13,394 bases of DNA from Hyphomicrobiales bacterium (GTDB lineage Bacteria > Pseudomonadota > Alphaproteobacteria > Rhizobiales > Rhizobiaceae). Where the stretch lies: contig JAATGD010000335.1 of the NCBI GenBank assembly GCA_015654965.1, forward strand, positions 1-13,394, given 5' to 3'. The notes under the pieces were generated by a model, which was not told where the DNA came from, did no database searches, and saw only the letters and a list, made by a program, of their open reading frames with translations. Below, in pieces: positions 7,612 to 13,394 of this stretch. Every line of letters begins with the position of its first letter. Within the stretch, counting starts at the first letter, position 1. The position numbers and the translations under genes are program-made.

Positions 7612-8541
7612 ATGGCGATACCTTTCACATGGAACGACTTGCAGTATTTTCTCGCGGTTGCCCGCACCGGCCAGCTTTCCTCCGCCGCGCGCAGCTTGCG
7701 GACCAGCCACGCAACCGTTTCGCGGCATATCGACCGGCTGGAATTTTCCCTTAAAGTAAAGCTTTTCGAGCGGAATCCCCGCGGCTACGAATTAACAATG
7801 GTGGGAAGGCGGCTGATTGATACCGTCGAACGGATCGAAGCGGAAACGGAACGGTTACAGGCCGATATTTCGGAAGGTGGCAGCCTGTTGCGCGGAGTGG
7901 TCCGCTTAAGCGCACCGGAAGGGTTTTCCAATTTTTTCTTTGTCGAAAAACTGAAAGAATTTGCGGCGACACATCCCCATATCATGGTGGAACTGCTTAC
8001 AATCCAGCAGATCATGGCGCTTTCACGCAAGGAAGCCGATATCGCCGTCACGCTAGACCCGCCCAAGGCTGGTCCCTATGTAAGTAAAAAGGTGCTCGAT
8101 TATACACTGCATATCTATGCATCCCGCTCCTATCTGGCGCAGCATCCACCGATCACCAGCCGTGAGGATCTGCTTGATCATTTCTTTATCGGCTATATTC
8201 AGGATCTCGTCTTCTCACCCGGCCTTGACTATATGCGTGACGTTCTGGCGGGCTTGCGCCCCGGCTTCCAGTCTTCGAGCATCACCGCTCAATTAACGGC
8301 AACCCTGAGCGGCCGTGGCCTTTGCATCCTGCCCAGTTTCATTGCCACGCGCTTTCATGATCTGGAAATGGTCTTGCCGGGCGGTGTTATCCTGCGGCGC
8401 AGCTATTGGCTGACATGTCATAATGATCTTGCCGAAGTGCCGCGTTTACGTTCGCTGATGGATTTCATCCTCACCACGGTTCGTGCACATGAAACGCTTT
8501 TTATTCACACCGCAGTCAAGGCAGTGACGCGATCCCGTTAA
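7612..8541 (+). CDS. LysR-family transcriptional regulator, divergent from the transporter operon
   Basis: A DNA-binding regulator of 309 residues, normal LysR length. The winged helix-turn-helix is at about residues 8-66: LQYFLAVARTGQLSSAARSL, then SHATVSRHIDRLE and LFERNPRGYELT. A linker helix (IEAETERLQADI) and a LysR substrate-binding domain from about 92 follow (GVVRLSAPEGFSNFF). The start at 7612 has AAGGG stretches just upstream (7598 and 7605). The divergent position opposite livK and the dyad at 7570-7593 make it the likely controller of the transporter/GMC operon, responding to an inducer from that pathway. The HTH resembles that of the LysR subgroup with a WNDL(Q/R) start. The effector is unknown. 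Confidence 0.92.
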   Translation: MAIPFTWNDLQYFLAVARTGQLSSAARSLRTSHATVSRHIDRLEFSLKVKLFERNPRGYELTMVGRRLIDTVERIEAETERLQADISEGGSLLRGVVRLSAPEGFSNFFFVEKLKEFAATHPHIMVELLTIQQIMALSRKEADIAVTLDPPKAGPYVSKKVLDYTLHIYASRSYLAQHPPITSREDLLDHFFIGYIQDLVFSPGLDYMRDVLAGLRPGFQSSSITAQLTATLSGRGLCILPSFIATRFHDLEMVLPGGVILRRSYWLTCHNDLAEVPRLRSLMDFILTTVRAHETLFIHTAVKAVTRSR

Positions 8542-8559
8542 ATTAATCCATTCAGAATC

Positions 8560-8609
8560 GAAACTTCTCCAATGTGTAAAATTGATAAGTTTCCAATAAT
8601 CCCTTTTTA
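8560..8609 (+). terminator. Probable terminator of the lysR gene at 7612
   Basis: GAAACTT (8560-8566) pairs with AAGTTTC (8587-8593), and an inner CAAT/ATTG pair tightens the stem around a short loop. An AT-rich stretch with five T residues follows at about 8603-8607. The gap between stem and T-run is longer than ideal, so this is only a fair candidate. Confidence 0.35.
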
Positions 8610-8941
8610 ATTATATGCTCCCTATACTCTTCGCCCGATTTCATCCACGAGGACATATACGCCGAGATCACCAACAAGTCGTTTAATTCACAGTCGGCTC
8701 TCGTAATATGTAACGATGACAATTTTCATTACCCTCGAATAATGTCATTCTGTCCGATAAGGTCATCTGTACTCGGTACCAGGCCACCGCGTGCTCTCAG
8801 ATTCCGCCTGCTGCTTCCACGGCCCTCTCCGGCGTGGTGGGTTTTTGGCAACAAAAATCTACGTAAGAATCTGATTTAATTGGGCAATATGGTTGGGTTA
8901 TGGGGACTGTCATCAACCGCTGGCCGTAATTGTAAGCATAG
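8610..8941. other. Non-coding stretch between lysR and the IS3 remnant
   Basis: I see no convincing gene here. All frames are short and none resembles a known family. Base composition changes abruptly from AT-rich (8541-8760) to GC-rich (8775-8840). The GC-rich part ends in the hairpin listed separately. The stretch marks the edge between the conserved operon and decayed mobile DNA. A small RNA ending at that hairpin cannot be excluded. Confidence 0.4.
8817..8846 (+). terminator. Terminator-like hairpin in the intergenic gap
   Basis: CCACG plus CC (8817-8824, one bulged G) pairs with GGCGTGG (8831-8837) around CTCTCC. TGG and a run of five T residues (8842-8846) follow, the layout of an intrinsic terminator on the plus strand. 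There is no obvious gene directly upstream. It may end read-through from lysR or a small RNA. Confidence 0.35.
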
Positions 8942-9000
8942 AGGTAGCTCGGCTTGTCTGAACATTTTCGAGCGTTTCGCTAAGTGGATTTCCGCTTCGA

Positions 9001-9592
9001 TTATGCTGCCGCCATCATCGGCGTCAGCGTGGTGAAGTAAACCTGATCCGGGGTTTGGCGGTCAAGGAAATGAATAGGGGGCGTCGGCTATTGTAAAAGG
9101 TCAGATATCGACCCATGCTGACGCAGACCTCGGACACGGTCGCGTCGGCGCGGAGGTAGATTTCCTCGTATTTGATCGACCGCCAGAGCCGTTCGACGAA
9201 CACGTTGTCCCGCCACCGCACCCATGCCATCCATTGAGATGGCGATGGCCGCCTTCCTTAGCACGGCAGTAAGTTGATGAAGGTGAACTATAATCTCTGG
9301 TCCGGATTGAAGATATCGGCTTGGCATAAATCGCTTCAATGCCCATCTTCTTCATCAGCGTGGCAAAGTACAGCCGCCCGGCTTCAAACCCTTCTCCTCT
9401 CAAAAGCCCCTACAACATCTGGCTTCCGGCAAAGGGCTAGTCGAGATGCAGCTCATCAATCCAGAATCCAGCGCATCAGCCTCAGGTCACCCTCAGATGC
9501 TGGGCGCGGACAATAGTAGACAGCTACCACGGCTGAAGCCGAGAAGCTTAGCCTACGGCAAAACCGACAGCTTTATGCTCGCGGTCAATCAT
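9001..9592 (-). pseudogene. IS3-family transposase OrfB, degenerate
   Basis: DDE-type transposase remnant. It starts at an ATG (9592, MIDREHK) that overlaps the orfA stop as ATGA, as in intact IS3 elements. Across three frames one reads RPASEGDLRLMR, then IDELHLD-stop-PFAGSQML-stop, then GEGFEAGRLYFATLMKKMGI, then AAIAISMDGMG, RWRDNVFVERLWRSIKYEE and GRYLTFYNSRRP, ending with QTPDQVYFTTLTPMMAAA and a stop at 9001. Two in-frame stops, several frameshifts and a deletion of roughly 100 residues between IEAIYAKP and AAIAISMDG remove at least the first catalytic Asp region. The final Glu region (VFVERLWR) survives. It is dead as an enzyme. Confidence 0.85.
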
Positions 9593-9832
9593 TTCTTTCC
9601 GCCCAGCAATCCCGCCTTGTCGAGCGCATCGGACAAAAAAAGTTCTCCAACGTCAGTTCGCCGATTTTGGCGTGTAGCGTTTTGACATCCACGGTTGGCC
9701 CTGTCGGTTCCGCCTTGTTCTCATCACCGAAAATGCTGGTTACTCCCTCAAGGAGCTGGTCTTTCCACTGCTTGATCTGATTGGTATGTACCTCGAATTG
9801 CTGGGATAATTCCACCAGCGTCTGCTCGCCGA
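9589..9832 (-). pseudogene. IS3-family OrfA, 3' part with frameshift
   Basis: The reading frame GEQTLVELSQQFEVHTNQIK, QWKDQLLEGVTSIF and VDVKTLHAKIGELTLEN is the usual OrfA helix-turn-helix tail and leucine-zipper region. The frame then breaks in a run of seven T residues and resumes as LSDALDKAGLLGGKK with a stop at 9589-9591. The first 30 or so residues of OrfA are missing. The frame junction at about 9830 coincides with the start of recombinase similarity on the other strand. The T-run slip is probably mutational. IS3 elements also use programmed frameshifting, but normally nearer the orfA stop. Confidence 0.8.
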
Positions 9833-10196
9833 TGCTCCGGCGGACACACCGGATATCCTGCCGAGCGCGTCGGCCATCTACGCGAAGAAGGTCGCGATGC
9901 TCACGAAGGCTCTAAACCAGAAGGAAGAGCGTCAGGCGGCATCTCAGGACTTGCGCGCCCTGATCGAGAAGATTGTGCTGACTCCCGGCCCGAACCGTGG
10001 CGAGATCGATGCGTTGCTGTATGGAGAATTGAGTACGATCCTCAGCTGGGTCGAGCGGCAAGCCATTGGAAAGGCTACAAAAACAAAAACTCCCGCAGCA
10101 TTGGCTACAGGAGTGTCGGTATCAGTGGTTGCGGGGGCCTGCAACACCCGATTCCTGCGATTGATAAGTCACCAGTTACCACGAGCAGCAGCTTAG
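9825..10196 (+). pseudogene. Large serine recombinase, C-terminal fragment
   Basis: An open frame of 123 residues without its own start: LADAPADTPDILPSASAIYA, KKVAMLTKALNQKEERQAA, then LRALIEKIVLTPGPNRGEID and LLYGELSTIL. This pattern is typical of the last 120 or so residues of large serine recombinases of rhizobial islands and transposons. These excise or integrate DNA through an N-terminal catalytic Ser, absent here. The end (VSVSVVAGACNTRFLRL) is a degenerate form of the common tail of these proteins. Its left border meets the IS3 orfA remnant in an overlap of about six bases. The ATG at 9897 is internal and not a genuine start. It is non-functional. Confidence 0.75.
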
Positions 10197-10212
10197 CTTT
10201 AGGGTTTCTCTT

Positions 10213-10374
10213 TCATACTGGATAGTATCCGCAGGAATTGAAATAATTTCTGGCTTCTCGGGGTTCGATGAGCTCGAGGCTCGTTCCAATCCAGTTCCAT
10301 AGTCCTGCAACGGCTCTTTCTGCAGCCTTTCGCAGAAGCGCTTTGAGCTTAGAGAAGGCCTTTTCGATAATGTT
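10213..10374 (-). pseudogene. IS630-family transposase, C-terminal 53 residues
   Basis: Minus-strand translation gives NIIEKAFSKLKALLRKAAER, AVAGLWNWIG, then EARNYFNSCGYYPV and a stop. This is the end of IS630-family DDE transposases, whose motif NPIE carries the last catalytic acid (here NIIE, at the extreme left of the fragment). Upstream of it the frame hits two adjacent stops and shows only a weak trace of the expected SPDLN. About 85% of the transposase is missing. The element end is probably near 10197, directly after the serine recombinase fragment, so this IS may once have inserted there. Confidence 0.82.
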
Positions 10375-10457
10375 GTCACGATGACTCTCCAGTCCGAATT
10401 CCTATTAAGACGTGGTGTAGGCTGACGAGCCAGATACGTTGTGTCCCCACTTTGGCG

Positions 10458-10793
10458 ATGCGCCTCCTCCACAATCCACTCTATGCAGCCGCCAATGCCT
10501 TCGGAAGGCGCGCGCAGCGAACGCGGATGTCGATGACCGCGCTGCAAGGCCACGGGGGTGCGCAAGCCGAGGGATGAATGGAGCGTGCTTTTGCGCAACA
10601 ATCATCGAGGTTACATCAGCTGACGGGAGTATGAGAAAAACCACAAGTTTCTAACTGAGAACGCGCACATGAAGAAGAATTGCGACCGCAAGCTGGCGGG
10701 TGGCGCATGCCTTTTGACGGGACTGATACGATGCGGTCGCTGTGACCGAATGATGCCTGCCTTCTATGGTAGCACAAAAGGCAACACCCATCG
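10458..10793 (+). pseudogene. Large serine recombinase, middle fragment (recombinase domain and half zinc ribbon)
   Basis: Family similarity runs through three frames: RLLHNPLYAAANAFGR (frame of 10458), DDRAARPRG (frame of 10532), then VRKPRDEWSVLLRNNHRGYI (frame of 10558). The last continues with REYEKNHKFLTENAHMKKN and LLTGLIRCGRCDRMMPAFYG. The intact family has a Trp after GYIS; here TGG has become TGA (10621-10623). LIRCGRCDRMM is the first Cys pair of the recombinase zinc ribbon. The second pair is missing because similarity stops at THR (10793), where the LysR promoter duplicate begins. There are at least two frameshifts and one nonsense change, so it is dead. It could belong to the same ancestral gene as the fragment at 9825, but the order is wrong for that. 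Confidence 0.8.
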
Positions 10794-10851
10794 CGGATCG
10801 AACCGGTGCGCGCGATTCGGAAACCTGCTGAAGCAGTTTGAGGTGGCGCAT
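10794..10851 (-). pseudogene. Truncated lysR 5' end
   Basis: Starting at the ATG at 10851 the minus strand reads MRHLKLLQQVSE, the same twelve residues as the regulator at 12430-13320. A missing T in the run at about 10815 then shifts the frame. Similarity ends at 10794 after about 19 codons, before the helix-turn-helix is complete. The promoter part (10852-10925) is intact and might still fire leftward into recombinase debris. Confidence 0.85.
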
Positions 10852-10925
10852 CACATACTCCGAATGAGGCTATTTTGGCACCGGTCATGCACGATAATAG
10901 CGATAGAAGTACACACTGGACAGTG
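10794..10925. repeat. Direct repeat, left copy (5' end and promoter of the right-hand lysR)
   Basis: 132 bases match 13262-13394 in the same orientation. I count one single-base indel and about six substitutions, roughly 95% identity. The left border is abrupt and adjoins the serine recombinase fragment. The right border cannot be fixed, because the other copy runs off the window. Confidence 0.95.
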
Positions 10926-10926
10926 T
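10913..10926. promoter_or_regulatory. Palindrome upstream of the lysR fragment, possible operator
   Basis: ACACTG-GA-CAGTGT is a perfect inverted repeat about 62 bases upstream of the lysR-fragment ATG. The right-hand copy contains the same site up to the window edge. It is suitably placed to be an autoregulatory LysR binding site shared with the gene to its right. This is inference. Confidence 0.4.
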
Positions 10927-11329
10927 ATTGTCGCAACGCAATATGAATGAAGAACCGCCGCGAACGGCGGAACGCATCGAACAAACAAGGGAACAGACAA
11001 TGGCTAACCACCAGATGAGAACGCATGCGCGCATACGCTTGGCTGTGCGGCTAATGATGGCACGCTGAAACTCTTCCCTGCCCTGTGCTCAATTTCCAGC
11101 ACGGATTGTTCGAAAGTCGAGATCACCAATATGCAGCCGACAGGTGTTCTTCTCTAAGCGATTTTTGCTCTCGTTGAGCAGCGCATATGCGGTTGGGTTA
11201 ACCGCAAGCAGGATTTCGCTGTTGCCTGACCAGGATAGCAAAATAAACGCCATTTCCACGAGCCCCGCATCATAATGCGAGGCTCGATGAGGATGGCTGT
11301 CTTAAAACAACCCGAAAAGGAATGATAGT
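10927..11329 (+). other. Long leader or intergenic region before the unknown gene
   Basis: About 400 bases without a clear gene. It holds two perfect hairpins, CCGCCG-CGAA-CGGCGG (10955-10970) and TGCGGTT-GGGTT-AACCGCA (11188-11206), and a third listed separately at 11260. A 22-codon frame at 11000-11068 (MANHQMRTHARIRLAVRLMM-) has AAGGGA about eight bases upstream and could be a leader peptide or a cut-off gene start. I see no strong sigma-70 promoter. Its length suggests either a structured leader or leftover DNA from rearrangement. Confidence 0.4.
11260..11285 (+). other. Hairpin 44 bases upstream of the unknown gene
   Basis: GAGCCcCGCAT (11260-11270) and ATGCGaGGCTC (11275-11285) pair over eleven positions with one mismatch around CATA. 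No T-run follows directly. It could be a terminator of upstream transcription or a leader structure of the gene starting at 11330. Confidence 0.45.
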
Positions 11330-12307
11330 ATGCCTCTCAATCCAGCCGATGGGTATCCCGAGACACCATACACCTATGCCGAATTCGCGGGTGACATCGC
11401 GAGCCAATCGCTGCAGTTCTTACGTGATATTGATGCAGCGATGCGGGCAAACTATGCAACCAACATTGTCAATATCGGCAATAATATCTATCCAATCCTG
11501 TACGCTGAATCGACATTCGATGGTGGCCGTTACACGCTCGCGGTTAATGAGCATACCAGTTACGTCAAACAAAATGTCGGGGCGATCTACGATGTTGCCA
11601 AGGCCGTTTCGCACATTCCTCTGGGCATTTTCTCGATTATTTCCGGCTATGGAACCTATCCGAACTTTGACCAATGGGCTCCTTCCCTCAAGACGTACCG
11701 AGATCAAATTCAACTGGCTCAAGCGAATTTCACCAACATTCAAGACTTCGTATTCGAGTTCAAAGCCTCACTCGATATGATCTGTCTGGCCTCGCTCGAG
11801 TTCATCGATCAGATTCTTTCCAAGAACGCGTTCACTTATTCAGACTTCGCGGCCTATTCGCACAGCATCAATCAGCAGCTCTTCTATATGCAAGGCGTCG
11901 CCGCACAGAACCAGGTCGACGTGATGACCGCAACCTTGCAGGACTGGAAAGCGATGTTGGGTGAAGAGCTTTGGGACAAGCTCTATGTGGTTTCCAATGC
12001 AGTCTGGACACTGACCAAGGAAAACGCTCATGAGTTGATTATAAAGGCTCAAATGAAGGAGAGTTTACGGGAAACGAACGTTATCGTCACGGAAGCGGCT
12101 CCAACACTCGATGATGCCAAGACGCTATTAGGCCGTATTGTCGGCGACAGGATCATTGCCGAACTTGTCTTTGACAAAGACTTCGGCGAAGCATACCGCC
12201 AGAACATATATTCCTTGTCCACACGACGGGATTTGCTTTCGCAGGCCATCGAAAAAATCGTCGGCAACGTGGACCTTGCGGCTATGTGTCCTCATATGAA
12301 CAGCTAA
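11330..12307 (+). CDS. Unrecognised 325-residue protein, predicted largely helical
   Basis: I do not recognise a family. The start at 11330 has AAAAGG nine bases upstream. It opens MPLNPADGYPETPYTYAEFA. There is no signal peptide, no clear transmembrane helix and no catalytic motif I can name. Composition suggests a soluble protein of long amphipathic helices (SQSLQFLRDIDAAMRANYA; WAPSLKTYRDQIQLAQANF; LQDWKAMLGEELWDKLYVV). A short hydrophobic Gly-containing stretch lies near 96-108 (IPLGIFSIISGYG). There are four Trp (116, 206, 215, 226) and two Cys (152, 320). A hydrophobic hairpin between long helices recalls helical pore-forming proteins, but that is weak inference. The frame is intact and well used, unlike the pseudogenes around it, and base composition appears less GC-rich than the transporter operon. 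It converges on the LysR gene at 12430. Confidence 0.8.
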   Translation: MPLNPADGYPETPYTYAEFAGDIASQSLQFLRDIDAAMRANYATNIVNIGNNIYPILYAESTFDGGRYTLAVNEHTSYVKQNVGAIYDVAKAVSHIPLGIFSIISGYGTYPNFDQWAPSLKTYRDQIQLAQANFTNIQDFVFEFKASLDMICLASLEFIDQILSKNAFTYSDFAAYSHSINQQLFYMQGVAAQNQVDVMTATLQDWKAMLGEELWDKLYVVSNAVWTLTKENAHELIIKAQMKESLRETNVIVTEAAPTLDDAKTLLGRIVGDRIIAELVFDKDFGEAYRQNIYSLSTRRDLLSQAIEKIVGNVDLAAMCPHMNS

Positions 12308-12349
12308 AGCTCTAGCTGCCCTGCCGATCGTTTCGGGAATCACGAGATA

Positions 12350-12378
12350 GTACCCACGGATTAAAAATCGGTGGGTAC
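12350..12378. terminator. Inverted repeat between convergent genes
   Basis: GTACCCACGGAT (12350-12361) and ATCGGTGGGTAC (12367-12378) pair over twelve positions with one mismatch around TAAAA. It lies 43 bases after the unknown gene and 52 bases beyond the lysR stop. That placement suits a bidirectional terminator, although neither side has a clear T-run. It could instead be a protein-binding dyad or a mobile-element scar. Confidence 0.45.
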
Positions 12379-12429
12379 GGGTCGATCGTACCGCCTGCCT
12401 CTTGCTGCGAGAGTACTGGTCAACTCTTA

Positions 12430-13320
12430 TCATCCTATCGCCTTGGCAATCCTTTCCGCAAAACTCGATGCGGCCAGTGGCAGGATGCGGCCACGCAATT
12501 GACACATGATCAGATCCGACTTGGGAATGTCACGTTCATCTATGGGCCGACCGATAACCCCCATTCCAAATTCTTCTCGTGGAGACCCTACGTCGATCTG
12601 GAAGGAGATCATGTTGGCGCGCAGGACAAGGCCACGCAGCATTTCGAAGGAATTCGATTCTGCCATAATGTCGAAATGGAAATCCCGCCTTGCAATAACT
12701 TCATCCAGGACCTGACGCCCGCCCAAGCTTTGATCAGGCAAAGCCAAGGGGTGGCCGACGCAATCCGAAAGACGTAGGGTTTGTTTCGCCGCCAGCGGAT
12801 GGTCGTCCCGCATGATTGCGACCAGCCTCTGCGGTACGGAAGTGATCACACGGACGGCGGGGCGCATTGCTGCCCGGTAAACAATCGCGAGATCGACGTC
12901 ATAATCGATCAGGGCGTTGATCGCCGCGTTATGATCCATGACCTTGATGTCGAACACCAGGCGTGGATTATCCTTCCTGAAGGCCCCAATCTGTGATGGC
13001 AGCAAATCCAGCGCCAGTGCCTGGCTGCAGGCGATCTTGACCGGGCCGCGCCGAAGACCGCGCAGATCCTCGACTTGTGAACTGAGACGCTCGGCATCTG
13101 CGATCTGGCTGCGGGCATAGCGCACGAACAGCTCGCCAGCGGTCGTCAGCTTGACCCCGCGGGCACGCCTTTCAAAGATCGGCGTCCCGATCTCCTGCTC
13201 AAGGTCCTGGATTTTTCGGTTCATTGCAGAAGCAGTGATGTTCATCTTCTCCGCCGCTTGCCGGATCGAACCGGCACGCGCGATTTCGGAAACCTGCTGA
13301 AGCAGTTTGAGGTGGCGCAT
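12430..13320 (-). CDS. LysR-family transcriptional regulator
   Basis: An intact regulator of 296 residues, normal for the family. The helix-turn-helix is at about residues 4-62: LKLLQQVSEIARAGSIRQAA, EKMNITASAMNRKIQDLEQE and IFERRARGVKLTTAG. The LysR substrate-binding domain begins near residue 92 (GPVKIACSQALALDLLP) and ends with ERIAKAIG. The start is the ATG at 13320. Its first 19 codons and promoter are duplicated at 10794-10925. It faces the 325-residue gene tail to tail, which is not the usual LysR/target layout. The left duplicate, however, sits divergently from that gene, so an ancestral divergent pair is plausible. The dyad ACACTG-GA-CAGTG at the window edge could be its operator. 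The regulated pathway is unknown. This HTH differs clearly from that of the regulator at 7612. Confidence 0.92.
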   Translation of the reverse strand: MRHLKLLQQVSEIARAGSIRQAAEKMNITASAMNRKIQDLEQEIGTPIFERRARGVKLTTAGELFVRYARSQIADAERLSSQVEDLRGLRRGPVKIACSQALALDLLPSQIGAFRKDNPRLVFDIKVMDHNAAINALIDYDVDLAIVYRAAMRPAVRVITSVPQRLVAIMRDDHPLAAKQTLRLSDCVGHPLALPDQSLGGRQVLDEVIARRDFHFDIMAESNSFEMLRGLVLRANMISFQIDVGSPREEFGMGVIGRPIDERDIPKSDLIMCQLRGRILPLAASSFAERIAKAIG

Positions 13321-13394
13321 CGCATACTCCGAGTGAGGCTATTTTGGCACCGATGATGCACGATAATAGCGATAGAAGTACACACTGGACAGTG
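13262..13394. repeat. Direct repeat, right copy (continues past the window)
   Basis: Same orientation and about 95% identical to 10794-10925. It covers the first 19 codons of the intact lysR and its promoter. It is still matching at the last base, so its true right end lies outside. The two copies start 2468 bases apart. Confidence 0.95.

Larger units (their letters stand above)
8942..9832 (-). mobile_element. IS3-family insertion sequence remnant, truncated at its 5' side
   Basis: The stretch holds the 3' part of an IS3-family element: the tail of orfA, a broken orfB, and about 60 bases of trailing end. The trailing end (AGGTAGCTCGGCTTGTCTGA near 8942) resembles the terminal region of related rhizobial IS3 elements. 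Such elements are normally about 1.3 kb. Here about 0.9 kb remains, with an internal deletion in orfB. The left orfA portion and its terminal repeat are missing, cut at about 9830 where a serine recombinase fragment begins. It cannot move on its own. Confidence 0.8.

Noticed and set aside
8760..8850. Riboswitch in the GC-rich intergenic block
   Set aside because: I compared it by memory with TPP, FMN, cobalamin, glycine and SAM consensus cores and saw none. No downstream gene is suitably placed.
8942..10374. Composite transposon carrying the accessory region
   Set aside because: The IS3 and IS630 remnants are from different families, both are broken, and they lie on one side of the 11330 gene only.
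10176..10601. 141-residue minus-strand frame
   Set aside because: A chance frame across the recombinase and IS630 remnants. The IS630 tail reads in a different frame.
10669..10950. 93-residue plus-strand frame with a CxxC motif as a new zinc protein
   Set aside because: It is the recombinase zinc ribbon fused by rearrangement to antisense lysR promoter sequence. No independent gene.
1..13394. CRISPR array, tRNA or rRNA genes
   Set aside because: No regularly spaced short repeats and no cloverleaf or ribosomal sequence were seen on either strand.

Overview
The window looks like alphaproteobacterial DNA, most likely from the Rhizobiales and plausibly the Brucella/Ochrobactrum group. I infer this from the proteins, the GC-rich codon use and the type of transposase and recombinase remnants. 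No marker gene proves it.

Left part (1-7375, all minus strand): one tightly packed catabolic and transport operon. Read 5' to 3' it runs livK-type binding protein, livG- and livF-type ATPases, livH- and livM-type permeases, a GMC-family FAD oxidoreductase, a remnant of a 3-hydroxyisobutyrate dehydrogenase-like gene, and acetoacetyl-CoA synthetase (cut by the left edge). Three successive transporter junctions are the same: stop codon, one base, start codon. The order suggests uptake of a small organic compound, oxidation of an alcohol or hydroxy group, and entry of the carbon as acetoacetyl-CoA. The dehydrogenase between these steps has been lost. A LysR regulator (7612-8541, plus) diverges from livK and carries a near-perfect dyad (7570-7593) just before its start codon.

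Middle part (8542-10925): a graveyard of mobile DNA. It contains an IS3-family remnant with both orfs broken, the C-terminus of a large serine recombinase, the C-terminus of an IS630-family transposase, and the middle of a large serine recombinase. The two recombinase pieces lie on the same strand but in the wrong order. The last piece joins directly to a truncated, frameshifted copy of the 5' end and promoter of the LysR gene found at the right end of the window.

Right part (10926-13394): a 325-residue protein I do not recognise (11330-12307, plus) sits behind a roughly 400-base leader with several hairpins. It converges on a complete LysR regulator (12430-13320, minus). The first codons and promoter of that regulator (13262-13394) repeat 10794-10925 at about 95% identity. 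The unknown gene plus LysR therefore lie between direct repeats about 2.47 kb apart, and the right repeat is still running at the window edge. The simplest reading is a tandem duplication of a divergent regulator/target pair, with the left regulator copy since destroyed. If so, a second copy of the unknown gene should lie just beyond the window.
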